Part shown: one piece after another, positions 8,016 to 16,179 of the stretch
Layout: the number at the start of each line of letters is the position of its first letter
Numbering within the stretch: the first letter of the stretch is position 1
Source of the DNA: Microcystis aeruginosa Ma_MB_S_20031200_S102
GTDB taxonomy: Bacteria; Cyanobacteriota; Cyanobacteriia; Cyanobacteriales; Microcystaceae
Direction: 5' to 3'
Assembly (NCBI GenBank): GCA_007095845.1
Contig: SFBI01000164.1
Location: 1 to 33,029 of the forward strand
DNA length: 33,029 bases
Notes under the pieces: generated by a model
Seen by the model: only the letters and a program-made list of their open reading frames with translations
The model's database searches: none
What the model was told of the DNA's origin: nothing
Position numbers and translations under genes: made by a program

Positions 8016-8864
8016 TTAATCAATTCTCATACTAATATCTAACCAAGTAGAACGAGTAATCGGGGCGCTAGTAGAAATATAATCTACTCCTGTTTCGGCA
8101 ACGTTGCGAATGCGATCGAGGGTAATATTTCCCGATGCTTCTATTTTGGTTTTACTATTAAAATTGCGGATCATCTCCACAGCAGTTTGCATCATCTCTA
8201 AATCCATATTATCTAACATAATGATCTCTACCTGCTGCTGCAGAGCTTGATTCACTTCTTCTAATTGACTGGTTTCCACCTCAATTGTGAGAGGATAGGG
8301 CATATTTTGCCGTACACGAAGCACTGCTTCCTCAATGCTGCCGGCTGCTTGAATATGATTATCTTTAATCATAATTGCATCATCTAACCCCAAACGATGG
8401 TTAATAGCGCCACCGATACCGGAGGCATATTTTTCTAAAATTCGCAATCCGGGGGTAGTTTTGCGAGTATCCACCAATCTTGTCGATAAATCGGCAATTT
8501 TCTCCACATACTGACGAGTGGCACTAGCGATTCCACTCAAGCGCATGGCAAGATTTAAAGCGACTCTTTCCCCGATTAACAGTGCATCGAAGGAACCTTC
8601 TATTTCGGCAATAACTTTAGACTTGGGGCAGAATTCCCCCTCGGCAACGGTGGGGGTAAAGTGAATAGTGGGGTTAAGTAGTTGAAAAACGCGTTCAGCT
8701 ACGGGTAAACCAGCAATAACTCCCGCTTCTTTGGCAATCCAACTAGCCTGACCAATTTTAGCATGACCGAAGAAAATTGCTTGGGTGGTGCGATCGCCTC
8801 TACCGAGATCTTCTCGTAACCAGTTTTCTAACAAGGGATCAAGAACTAATAGGGGCGGTAACAT
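8016..8864 (-). CDS. nadC: nicotinate-nucleotide pyrophosphorylase (carboxylating)
   Basis: A 282-residue quinolinate phosphoribosyltransferase. It converts quinolinate and PRPP to nicotinate mononucleotide, CO2 and PPi in de novo NAD synthesis, in the cytoplasm. Family motifs are clear: EDLGRGDRTT near the N-terminus, RKTTPGLRILEKYA, GGAINHRLGLDDAIMIKDNH, EVETSQLEE, IMLDNM, ASGNITLDRI and GVDYISTSAP. Length is normal. No other NAD genes are adjacent. It is separated from the Uma2-type gene upstream by about 70 bases. Confidence 0.97.
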   Translation of the reverse strand: MLPPLLVLDPLLENWLREDLGRGDRTTQAIFFGHAKIGQASWIAKEAGVIAGLPVAERVFQLLNPTIHFTPTVAEGEFCPKSKVIAEIEGSFDALLIGERVALNLAMRLSGIASATRQYVEKIADLSTRLVDTRKTTPGLRILEKYASGIGGAINHRLGLDDAIMIKDNHIQAAGSIEEAVLRVRQNMPYPLTIEVETSQLEEVNQALQQQVEIIMLDNMDLEMMQTAVEMIRNFNSKTKIEASGNITLDRIRNVAETGVDYISTSAPITRSTWLDISMRID

Positions 8865-8935
8865 AGAATTTATCGAAACAATCGGGACGTATTTATTTTA
8901 AGTCTAGGAATGTTTGACCGGTTTGTAAACTTTCT

Positions 8936-9502
8936 TTAATCGAAACTTATCCCTTCATAGATTAACTCGATCGCACAGTGAAAATCGAGACTAGATAGAA
9001 TAATTTCTTCCCCTTGACTATAAGCGCAGTAAAACCAAATTTTATCTTCACCGCGACGATAAACCTCAACACTGATCGATTCAGGATCAACTAAAACGTA
9101 TTCTTGTAAACTAGGAATCTGACGATAATATTGTAACTTTTTAGTGCGATCATAGTTTCCTGTGCTAGGGGAAAGCACTTCAATAATCACTTGTGGATGT
9201 TGAATAAAATTACGAGATTCTCTATCCCTAAAATCGCAACTAATCACCAAATCGGGATAAAAATAACGACTATTACTAGCTTGTACTTTCGCATCAGATA
9301 CATTGACTCGACAGCCTCGCGGACGGAGATGAGAATATAAAGTTCTGTAAAAATTTAAGGTAATATCATTATGGGGCAGACTACCCCCAGTCATGGCGAT
9401 AATTTCCCCATCAACATATTCATGGCGACATTCCTGTGTAGCTTCCCATTCTAGATACTCTTCCGGGGTCATTCTTTCTGGGTATTGAGGTTGAGCGATC
9501 AT
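8936..9502 (-). CDS. Uma2-family (DUF820) PD-(D/E)XK nuclease-like protein
   Basis: A 188-residue protein of the Uma2/DUF820 family, which is heavily expanded in cyanobacteria. It has the typical N-terminus MTPEEYLEWE, then GEIIAMTGGS.PHN, and the nuclease core YPDLVISC (Asp), QVIIEVLSPST (Glu) and a lysine in DRTKKLQYY, followed by YVLVDPES. These give the PD-(D/E)XK layout. Biological role is not established; some members are linked to mobile DNA. It is monocistronic. Confidence 0.92.
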   Translation of the reverse strand: MIAQPQYPERMTPEEYLEWEATQECRHEYVDGEIIAMTGGSLPHNDITLNFYRTLYSHLRPRGCRVNVSDAKVQASNSRYFYPDLVISCDFRDRESRNFIQHPQVIIEVLSPSTGNYDRTKKLQYYRQIPSLQEYVLVDPESISVEVYRRGEDKIWFYCAYSQGEEIILSSLDFHCAIELIYEGISFD

Positions 9503-9663
9503 TTTTCTTTCTCCTTGTCAACTAACTAAATTAATATCCCATTTCCTTTTTATGTTATACCATTTTCTCAGCCGAAGATTGAAGAATAGTCATAATTAAG
9601 CGGCGACTGATTACCCTAATGATAAGATAGAGAGAGAAAGCATTATTATCGCGAGTCCCTAAG

Positions 9664-10131
9664 ATGACGAAAACAGTTGCCGATATCATGACTCCCAATC
9701 CGATCACCGTCACCGCTAACACTTCTCTGTCGGAAGCAGTGAAGATTTTGGCCGAAAAGCGGTTTAGTGGTTTACCCGTGGTGGATGACAATATACGACT
9801 GATTGGCGTTATCTCCGAAACTGACCTTATGTGGCAAGAAACGGGAGTAGAAGCTCCTCCTTACATTATGCTCCTCGATAGCGTCATTTATCTACAAAAT
9901 CCTAGCCGTCACGAGAAATTGCTCCATAAAGCTCTCGGTCAAACCGTGGGGGAAGTAATGACCGATAAACCTATTAGTATCACAGGCGATCGCCCTTTGA
10001 AAGAAGCGGCCTCGTTAATGTATGATCGTCATGTGCGACGTTTACCGGTGATTGAGGAAGAAACCCACAAAGTAATCGGTATTATCACTCGCGGCGATAT
10101 CATTCGCGACATGGCAAAATCGGAAGCATAA
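9664..10131 (+). CDS. two-CBS-domain protein
   Basis: A 155-residue protein made of two CBS domains: residues 4-60 (ADIMTPNPITVTANTSLSEA ... GLPVVDD) and about 95-150 (VGEVMTDKPISITGD ... RRLPVIEEE, IGIITRGDI). Paired CBS domains form a Bateman module that binds adenosyl nucleotides such as AMP, ATP or SAM and usually regulates a partner. No catalytic domain is attached, so the partner is unknown. The stop overlaps the ATG of the next (frameshifted) small gene by one base (TAATG), suggesting translational coupling. Confidence 0.93.
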   Translation: MTKTVADIMTPNPITVTANTSLSEAVKILAEKRFSGLPVVDDNIRLIGVISETDLMWQETGVEAPPYIMLLDSVIYLQNPSRHEKLLHKALGQTVGEVMTDKPISITGDRPLKEAASLMYDRHVRRLPVIEEETHKVIGIITRGDIIRDMAKSEA

Positions 10132-10425
10132 TGGCTTTTTTAGGGCAAGAATTAACTAAAAGGTCTTGAACAAATTAATCAATCTCAGGAAACGGTTACT
10201 TATTCCCTAGAAACTATCTTGACGCGGATTGAGGGAAAAATCGATTCGTTACAAAAAGATGTAATGGATTTAAAGGTAGGACAAGCGGTGTTAACAGGAA
10301 AAGTTGAGGGAATAGAAAATCGACTAAACTTATTAGAAGGAACCCAAAAATATCAGGTTTGGGCATTAATTGTCTTCTTAGCTGGGGCAATTGTGAAAAC
10401 TTTTTTTCCCTCGATACCCCCTTAA
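10131..10425 (+). pseudogene. small coiled-coil membrane protein with apparent frameshift
   Basis: The ATG at 10131-10133 overlaps the CBS-protein stop. It reads MAFLGQELTKRS and stops at 10167. Removing one T at 10164 joins it to the frame ending at 10425, giving ELTKRLEQINQSQETV and then heptad-like segments (LQKDVMDLKVGQAVL, GKVEGIENRLNLLEG) and a C-terminal membrane helix (VWALIVFLAGAIVKTFF). The intact product would be about 97 residues. As it stands, translation could restart at TTG 10219 to give 68 residues. This coiled coil plus tail-anchor design is common in cyanobacteria; function unknown. Confidence 0.55.
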
Positions 10426-10449
10426 TCCCCCCTTATTAAGGGGGTATCC
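10412..10449. repeat. CCCCCTTAAT hairpin repeat, possible terminator
   Basis: GATACCCCCTTA pairs with TAAGGGGGTATC around a short AT/C-rich loop. The following bases (ATTTTTAACACCTATCCACTTA) match the tail of the repeats at 24988-25020 and 26104-26136, so this is another member of that family. It lies immediately after the small coiled-coil gene and could end its transcript. Confidence 0.65.
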
Positions 10450-10523
10450 TGACAATTTTTAACACCTATCCACTTAATCCCTAAAATTTTATTTCCCTTG
10501 CAATTTCTCTAAAAACTATCAGA

Positions 10524-11567
10524 ATGAAGCGCCGTCAATTTTTCATTAATTCCGCTCTAACTGCTGTTAGTTTTTCCCTAATTCCCAGAAAAGTTGTTAG
10601 CAATAATTTTCCTCTAATTAAACCACCGCATCTACAACCAGGGGACGGAGTGGGTATTATTAGTCCGGCGGGGGCAACTTTTAAAGAAGATGATTTAAAT
10701 ATAGTTATCGAAGCAGTTAAAGCTTTAAAATTAGTCCCAAAAGTTGGTGAATACGCTTTAGATCGTTATGGTTATCTAGCTGGTAAAGATAGGGAGCGAG
10801 CGTCGGATATAAATCAATTTTTTGCTGATGATAATATTGCCCTAATTTTACCAATTCGCGGCGGTTGGGGAAGCGCTCGTTTATTACCTTATCTCGACTA
10901 CGATTTAATTCGTCGTCATCCGAAAATCATCTGTGGTTTTAGTGATATAACTTCTTTATTGTTAGCTATTTATGCCAAAACGGGTTTAGTTACTTTCCAT
11001 GCTCCCAATGGCTTTTCTAGTTGGCGCACTGCTCAAACTGAAAGCTTTCGACAAGTTTTATTTTCTGGGGAAAAGTTAACTTTTAGAAATGTTCCCGATC
11101 CCGATGATGCTAATCGTTTAATGCAGGTAAAAAACCGCATCCAGACTATTACTAAAGGTCAAGCCAAAGGTAAATTAATCGGCGGTAATTTAACCACTTT
11201 AGCCTCGATCGCTGGTTCTCCCTATTTACCTAATTTCAACGGAGCTATCCTATTTTTAGAAGACATTGGTGAAGATGTTTATGAAATTGATCGCCTGTTA
11301 AATCAATTAAAATTAGCGGGAATTTTCGATAATTTAGCTGGATTTATCTTCGGTCAGTGCAGCAATTGTAGTGCCGATAGTGACTATGGTTCCTTGACTT
11401 TAGAAGAAGTGATCCGAGAATATATTCAACCCTTAAAAATTCCCGCTTGTTTAGGTTTAATGATCGGACATTTAGACATTATCGAGACTATTCCTATTGG
11501 TATTGCAGTAGAATTTGATGCTAATCGGGGAACGATTACTATGTTAGAATCGGCGGTAAGTAAGTAA
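10524..11567 (+). CDS. S66-family LD-carboxypeptidase, exported
   Basis: A 347-residue serine peptidase of family S66 (LdcA/MccF). The N-terminus MKRRQFFINSALTAVSF looks like a twin-arginine-type signal. Core motifs are GVGIISPAG, RGGWGSARLLPYLDYD with nucleophile Ser117, ICGFSDIT, FLEDIGEDVYEIDR (catalytic Glu) and GLMIGHLDI (catalytic His). LdcA enzymes trim the L,D bond of murein tetrapeptides during wall recycling; MccF members hydrolyse peptide-nucleotide antibiotics. The exported form favours a wall role. It is monocistronic. Confidence 0.92.
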   Translation: MKRRQFFINSALTAVSFSLIPRKVVSNNFPLIKPPHLQPGDGVGIISPAGATFKEDDLNIVIEAVKALKLVPKVGEYALDRYGYLAGKDRERASDINQFFADDNIALILPIRGGWGSARLLPYLDYDLIRRHPKIICGFSDITSLLLAIYAKTGLVTFHAPNGFSSWRTAQTESFRQVLFSGEKLTFRNVPDPDDANRLMQVKNRIQTITKGQAKGKLIGGNLTTLASIAGSPYLPNFNGAILFLEDIGEDVYEIDRLLNQLKLAGIFDNLAGFIFGQCSNCSADSDYGSLTLEEVIREYIQPLKIPACLGLMIGHLDIIETIPIGIAVEFDANRGTITMLESAVSK

Positions 11568-11630
11568 GTGTTAAAAACTGTTACTCGATTCTACCACTCC
11601 AAAGTTTGTACTTTTTAGTTACTTACTTGG

Positions 11631-11975
11631 CTAGAACTTAACCTGACTAGCCAACCAATTAGTAATTAATTTGGGGCTATTTTTCTTCACCCAATAGAGA
11701 GCATAAATTCTGAATATAGGCTTAGAAAAACGAGCTATCGATTTCATGATAAAATTTAAGTGACGATGATGAAACTTTTTATTAATTAAATTTAACGAAC
11801 CCACATCATAAAGACAGTCGATGATAATCCTAAAAGTGGTTTCCTCTCTTTGGAATAAACTATCTATTAACAATAGCACCTCCTGAATCCGTTGCTGTTT
11901 AAGCTGTTCTTCTTCGGAAACAGCCGAGAGAATTTGCTGCTGCTTAGATAATTTACTGTCAGATGAGGTTAACAT
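11631..11975 (-). CDS. hypothetical protein, 114 aa
   Basis: A short helical protein with no recognised domain. The N-terminal half is Gln/Glu/Leu-rich (KQQQILSAVSEEEQLKQQRI), and the C-terminal half is basic with RFSKPIFRIYALYWVKKN. There is no signal peptide. Its frame is open over its whole length and codon use resembles neighbours, so it is probably real, but the function is unknown. It ends convergently 63 bases from the LD-carboxypeptidase gene. Confidence 0.55.
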   Translation of the reverse strand: MLTSSDSKLSKQQQILSAVSEEEQLKQQRIQEVLLLIDSLFQREETTFRIIIDCLYDVGSLNLINKKFHHRHLNFIMKSIARFSKPIFRIYALYWVKKNSPKLITNWLASQVKF

Positions 11976-12108
11976 GATGGGTCGCCGAAAAATTAACTTG
12001 TTTTGATTTTATCCCTATTTGCCAATTTTGCAAGAGCAAACTTCCCATCGGGACAGTGATAAGTTTTCCATGCCTATTATTGATGGTCATTAACCTGTCA
12101 TCCGTCCA

Positions 12109-12315
12109 CTAGGGTTCAGCAAGAAATTTTTGCAAAAGCAGAGTAGGCTTGTTTCTGGCTAAAATCTTGGGAGCATGATCTCGAAGGGTGAGGCGAACCA
12201 CTTGTTCGGTAGGATAGCCATGGGAGGGTAAAGTCACGGGATGTGCAACTAATACCAAATCCGTTGAGTAACGCACAGAAAACGGGTTTCTCCGAGAAAC
12301 CCGTTTTCTACTCAT
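12109..12315 (-). pseudogene. probable gene remnant, 68 codons
   Basis: The frame from 12315 to 12109 reads LVLVAHPVTLPSHGYPTEQVV in its middle, which looks like real protein. However, the first 15 codons are the translation of a perfect 15-bp palindrome and neighbouring repeat. The likely explanation is the C-terminal remnant of a gene whose start was replaced by a repeat insertion. No family recognised. Confidence 0.35.
12277..12309. repeat. perfect 15-bp inverted repeat
   Basis: AGAAAACGGGTTTCT pairs perfectly with AGAAACCCGTTTTCT around a three-base loop. There is no T run on either side, so a terminator is unlikely. An 18-base stretch just before it (about 12253-12270, CAAATCCGTTGAGTA) is shared with the MITE at 15243, suggesting a decayed mobile element. 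Confidence 0.7.
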
Positions 12316-12406
12316 GCAGAGCTTAAGGGATTAAAGGTAGCAAAAAAAAAGAATTAGATTCGGAGAATGAATCAACCCTATCCTTAATAAGGGGAGTATA
12401 GATAGT

Positions 12407-14878
12407 TCAGTTAATCTCCTCGCAAACCATGATCGAAAAACCATTGACTTTATAGCTATCGGCAATTACTGCACCTTGATCCACAGACCAACAATTATAA
12501 TTGGTTTCTGCCCATGCTGCCGTCTCAATAATTCTTACCCAACGATGATTATTGGGTGACTGGGGAAGGCGAAAATTCACCGGCAGATGATACATATTAA
12601 TTAACACCAAAAAATCGTGATCACCGACGGCACTACCATCAATTAAAAACCAAATACAGCGATCATGGGCAGTTAAATCGCTAATACCATCGGGTTTTTT
12701 AAATAAGTAGGTGACACTATTGCCTGCATCGAGAACCATATCACCGTAGCGGCGCTGTTTAAGGGCGATATGATTCTGTCTTAAGTGAGCAATATAAGCG
12801 GCAAAAATAAATAAAGGATTGCGTTCTTCTTGATTAGTTCCCGTGCCAAAATTATTATGATAAGCTTCCCGATAACCAGTGGGCAGTAGATGGGGTGAAC
12901 GGGTGGCAATCATATCATAATTATTCCAAGTGGCGACACTATCAATATTGTAGGGATTATTATTACCATTTTGGGTGCGGCCAAATTCATCACCCCAGAC
13001 AGTCATGGGAACACCGCGAGATAAAAACTGAATCGTCCAAAAGTTGCGTAATCTTTGGCGACGTAAGGCCGGATTACCGCCAGAATCCCAAGAATCGTTA
13101 TTATTATTGCCGCCATCGGAAGGACCAAAAGGCCAGGGATTGAGGTTATTTTTATTGTTATAACTGACTACATCCATCAGGGTAAAACCATCGTGGGCAA
13201 CAATAAAACTGATCGATTTGTGTGGTCCGCCTTGGTCATTAAAATTGTGATAATCTCCGTTCACCTGTTCGATGAATTTAAAAGTATTACCATTTCCCTT
13301 GCAAAAACGCCGGATTGCATCGCGATAACGGCCATTCCACTCGCCCCAACCTGCTGGGAAATTTCCCACTTCGTAACCCCAGATATCCCAAGCTTCGGCG
13401 ATCATTTCAGCATCGTATTTCTTGCCTAATTGCTCGATCTTTTCTAACAAAGGATGTTTAGGAAAGAATTGTTTTTGTTTGCCCCAATCTTCTCGTTCAT
13501 GACTAGAAGGGATTCGACCGAGGACGGGGGCCAGATCAAAACGAAAACCATCAACTCCCATTTCTTCTAACCAATAGGTGAGGGAATCAAGAACCAGATT
13601 ACAGGTGACAATATGGGAAAAGTTTAATTGATTTCCGCAGCCTGTGGCCCCATCGACTAGATAATGTTCGTCGGTGAGTTGATAGTATTCCACCACATCA
13701 AAACCACCAAAACTAACAAATCCGGTGACATCGTTGCTGCCCCAATTGCCCCCTTCTCCGGTGTGGTTATAGACCACATCGAGATAAACTTCCATACCTT
13801 GGTCGTGGAAAGCTTTGACCATGGCCTTAAATTCTCTGGTCGGTCCCCCGGGGGAGCGATCATAAGCATAACGGCGATCGGGGGCGAAATAACCAAAGGT
13901 CATATAACCCCAATAGTTACCACCAGGGCGATCATCGGGGTTATTATCGTTAGCGGTTTCTTGGACCGGTAAGAGTTCGATCGTGGTAAATCCTAGCGCT
14001 TTCAGGTATTTGGCCATATAGCCGGCTCCCGCATAAGTTCCTCTGTACTGGTCGGGAACGTTAGCCACTTCCTCAAAACCTGTAATTCCCTTGAGAATAT
14101 CTTCTAAACGACTAGCGGAGGGGTGATTGCTGAAACCGCGCACATGGGCCTCGTAAATAATCGCTTTTTCGGCCCCCAGACGGGGACGAGTACCGGTAGA
14201 AGTCCCATCCGGCGCGATCACAATGCCTTTGGGCGACCATTTGCCCGTATCGTATTGCCGCCGGATTACTCCTTTGTAGTCCCCCTCTCCCGTGGCATAC
14301 ATTCCAGCATTTTCTTCGGCCGCAATCATGGCCGGGTTTTCAAGGTCGTGGGAAAGTTCTCGCGCGTAGGGATCGAAGAGGACTTTATTGGGGTTAAAAC
14401 GATGGCCAAAATCGTCCACATCTGCCTGAAAACCGGCGTTACTGTGGCCTCTTTGCCATTTTTGATCAAATTGCCAATTGGAACCCCAACAGCGAAAAGC
14501 GTAGTAGCTGCCCTGGGCAATACCGGCGATTTTTGCCCGCCATATATCATCATTTGGGTTTTTTGTCAACCAGTAATCATACTTAGCGTTTTCTCCCGTC
14601 GGGCGATCGTAGATTTCCAGAAGAATCTGACGGGCATTTTTAGAATAGACGGCAAAGGTGACATTATCGCCTTGATAATGCGCCCCGAGGGGATAAGAAG
14701 CATCAGCCCAAAGATGGCTATCTAGGGGGGCATAATTACCAGATTGAGGATGATTTTGACCGATCGCTGGTAACATAAATTGGCGGGGTAATATCGCCTT
14801 TGATGATAGACATTTTTCCCTCAAAGAAATAAGAAAAAAATCTAAAGCTTGATTCCCGATTAAAAACAAGCTCTGCAA
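12407..14878 (-). CDS. glgX: glycogen debranching enzyme, GlgX/isoamylase type
   Basis: An 823-residue GH13 enzyme that hydrolyses alpha-1,6 branches of glycogen. After a CBM48-like N-terminal domain (PLGAHYQGDNVTFAVYSKNA) comes the barrel with the four conserved regions: VYLDVVYNHTGEG, DGFRFDLAPVLG (nucleophile Asp), MIAEAWD (acid Glu) and FIVAHDGFTLMD. The first codon at 14878 is TTG, ten bases after AAGGAG. An ATG at 14776 (residue 35, MLPAIGQNH) is an alternative start that would remove a poorly conserved extension. No other glycogen genes adjoin it. Confidence 0.93.
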   Translation of the reverse strand: MQSLFLIGNQALDFFLISLREKCLSSKAILPRQFMLPAIGQNHPQSGNYAPLDSHLWADASYPLGAHYQGDNVTFAVYSKNARQILLEIYDRPTGENAKYDYWLTKNPNDDIWRAKIAGIAQGSYYAFRCWGSNWQFDQKWQRGHSNAGFQADVDDFGHRFNPNKVLFDPYARELSHDLENPAMIAAEENAGMYATGEGDYKGVIRRQYDTGKWSPKGIVIAPDGTSTGTRPRLGAEKAIIYEAHVRGFSNHPSASRLEDILKGITGFEEVANVPDQYRGTYAGAGYMAKYLKALGFTTIELLPVQETANDNNPDDRPGGNYWGYMTFGYFAPDRRYAYDRSPGGPTREFKAMVKAFHDQGMEVYLDVVYNHTGEGGNWGSNDVTGFVSFGGFDVVEYYQLTDEHYLVDGATGCGNQLNFSHIVTCNLVLDSLTYWLEEMGVDGFRFDLAPVLGRIPSSHEREDWGKQKQFFPKHPLLEKIEQLGKKYDAEMIAEAWDIWGYEVGNFPAGWGEWNGRYRDAIRRFCKGNGNTFKFIEQVNGDYHNFNDQGGPHKSISFIVAHDGFTLMDVVSYNNKNNLNPWPFGPSDGGNNNNDSWDSGGNPALRRQRLRNFWTIQFLSRGVPMTVWGDEFGRTQNGNNNPYNIDSVATWNNYDMIATRSPHLLPTGYREAYHNNFGTGTNQEERNPLFIFAAYIAHLRQNHIALKQRRYGDMVLDAGNSVTYLFKKPDGISDLTAHDRCIWFLIDGSAVGDHDFLVLINMYHLPVNFRLPQSPNNHRWVRIIETAAWAETNYNCWSVDQGAVIADSYKVNGFSIMVCEEIN

Positions 14879-14950
14879 TTCCTAGTAACTCCTTTGGGTG
14901 TGCTGAAAATTACTGTAAGCCTTACTGGAAAACGGTTTTGAGATTTTTTT

Positions 14951-15053
14951 AAGTACCTAAGCAAAATTAATTACACATATCTAACCCCCTCTTGCCTTTT
15001 GCCTCTTGCCTTTTGCCTATCTTTACTAGGAAATTAATTTTGCACGACTACTT
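14951..15053. mobile_element. MITE-like element, copy 1
   Basis: A 103-base element with imperfect terminal inverted repeats: AAGTACCTAAGCAAAATTAA at the left and the reverse of AAGTAGTCGTGCAAAATTAA at the right. The inside contains CTTGCCTTTTGCCT tandem bits and no coding capacity. A second copy lies at 15154. The length, inverted ends and copies point to a non-autonomous miniature element mobilised by a transposase located elsewhere. Confidence 0.75.
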
Positions 15054-15153
15054 AGCTCAAAAAGTGCAAGAGGCAAACGTTGAAAAATCGCTCCGAGGGA
15101 CTCAAAACCCTTGCCCTTTCTGACGGCGAACGCAAATGGACATCGGTTGATAT

Positions 15154-15242
15154 AAGTACCTAAGCAAAATTAATTACACACATCTAACCACCTCTTGCCT
15201 CTTGCCTTTCTTCACTAGGAAATTAATTTTGCATGACTACTT
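15154..15242. mobile_element. MITE-like element, copy 2
   Basis: An 89-base copy in the same orientation as 14951-15053, with nearly identical ends but a shorter CTTGCCT core. It is separated from copy 1 by 100 bases and abuts a third, different element at 15243 without any gap. Confidence 0.75.
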
Positions 15243-15347
15243 ATACTAAATCCGTTGAGTACAGGCTAGTTATGAGGAGAGGCAAAAGGCAAGAGGCAAA
15301 AGGCAAAGGGGAATAAATAATCAGTTTTTAATAACCAGATTTAGTAT
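15243..15347. mobile_element. MITE-like element of a second family
   Basis: It starts ATACTAAATCCG and ends with the reverse complement of ATACTAAATCTGG, giving short inverted ends over 105 bases. Its core has GGCAAAAGGCAAGAGGC repeats. The left end is shared with sequence near 12253. It appears to be inserted exactly next to copy 2 of the other element. Confidence 0.65.
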
Positions 15348-15361
15348 TACATCAATTTAGA

Positions 15362-15490
15362 ATGCCTACTAACCACGGTCCTGAATATACCGTACAAGAT
15401 ATTATAGAATGCGGAACTTATAATTTATTTGGTTCTTGGGTTTCTGTTATGCAATGGACAGGGGTTATAAGGGATGGAACCCTTATATAG
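15362..15490 (+). pseudogene. small ORF remnant interrupted by a repeat
   Basis: A 42-codon frame beginning MPTNHGPEYTVQDIIECG and continuing through NLFGSWVS. From codon 29 on it is the translation of the dispersed repeat at 15445-15549, so the native gene is cut. The native part is Cys/Ser/Thr/Trp-containing and lies beside a LanM remnant on the other strand. A damaged lanthipeptide precursor is conceivable, but there is no clear leader or GG site. No family assigned. Confidence 0.3.
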
Positions 15491-15549
15491 AAAGGCATTT
15501 AGTGATTTTTGTCAATTATTTTTGATCTAGAGCGAACTAATCAATTAAG
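15445..15549 (+). repeat. 105-bp dispersed repeat, copy 2
   Basis: The reverse complement of 7844-7948 with scattered differences, starting TGTTATGCAATGG and ending AACTAATCAATTAAG. It has inserted into the small ORF at 15362 and lies just downstream of the LanM remnant on the minus strand. Confidence 0.75.
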
Positions 15550-15578
15550 AGCCATTTATTTTTAGGCTAGTCAGTGCT

Positions 15579-15737
15579 TTATCTCCACAAAAAAATAACA
15601 GGAAATTGCTCAGGATAAGCCAGACGTAACAATTGATAAATAATTCCAGAAATCCCTTGAAAGAAACTAGGATGATAAGCAATCGATGAAACATTTCCAA
15701 AAAGTTGGTATCCTTCTATTTTTGCGCCCTTAATAAC
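15579..15737 (-). pseudogene. C-terminal remnant of a LanM-type lanthipeptide synthetase
   Basis: The minus strand, in one open frame ending TAA at 15579-15581, reads 52 residues with YHPSFFQGISGIIYQLLRLA and then PEQFPVIFLWR. This is the typical very end of class II lanthionine synthetases (LanM), where the cyclase domain closes with P-G-F-F-x-G-x-x-G-I-x-Y-x-L-L-R-L and a short strand. The rest of the roughly 1000-residue enzyme, including the zinc ligands, is missing: the frame begins directly after the stop codon of crcB. A deletion or replacement has removed the upstream part. Confidence 0.65.
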
Positions 15738-16160
15738 TCATCTAGGAAAACCAGTTCTTGCTAAAATAACTCCAATTTTAAGCGCAATCATCCCCCCAAA
15801 AACACTGCCGAGCCAATAAATTAAACCGAAAGTTAAGTTTCCCTGCTCTAAAAACTTGTTAGACTCCAAACTATAGGTGGAAAAAGTTGTATAGGAACCA
15901 CAAAAACCCGTGGCAAGCATCAATCCTAATTCTGGAGCAATTATGCGAATATTTTCCCTAACCATAGTAAAGATATAGGCAATAATTAAACAGCCAGAAA
16001 CATTGACAAAAAATGTCCCAAAAAATCCCCATTCTTTACCGAAGATGCTGTCAATCAATTCCGCAACATAAAAACGACTTAAAGCTCCAAAAATAGCCCC
16101 AATTGCTACGAATAAACTATAACGACCCCTGAAATTCATGCTATCTGTCCTGCCCTTCAA
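15738..16160 (-). CDS. crcB: fluoride channel CrcB/FluC, second copy
   Basis: A 140-residue four-helix membrane protein of the Fluc family, which exports fluoride as a dual-topology dimer. Motifs are GAIFGALSRFY, GTFFVNVSGCLIIAY (with the conserved Asn), and TGFCGSYTTFSTYS, the signature with the sodium/fluoride-lining Thr/Ser/Phe residues. A start at Met8 (16139) would match family length better than the ATG at 16160. It is preceded by a paralogue at 16180, as in species that use two FluC subunits. Its stop abuts a LanM remnant. Confidence 0.93.
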   Translation of the reverse strand: MKGRTDSMNFRGRYSLFVAIGAIFGALSRFYVAELIDSIFGKEWGFFGTFFVNVSGCLIIAYIFTMVRENIRIIAPELGLMLATGFCGSYTTFSTYSLESNKFLEQGNLTFGLIYWLGSVFGGMIALKIGVILARTGFPR

Positions 16161-16179
16161 TAGTCAATAAATTAGAGAA

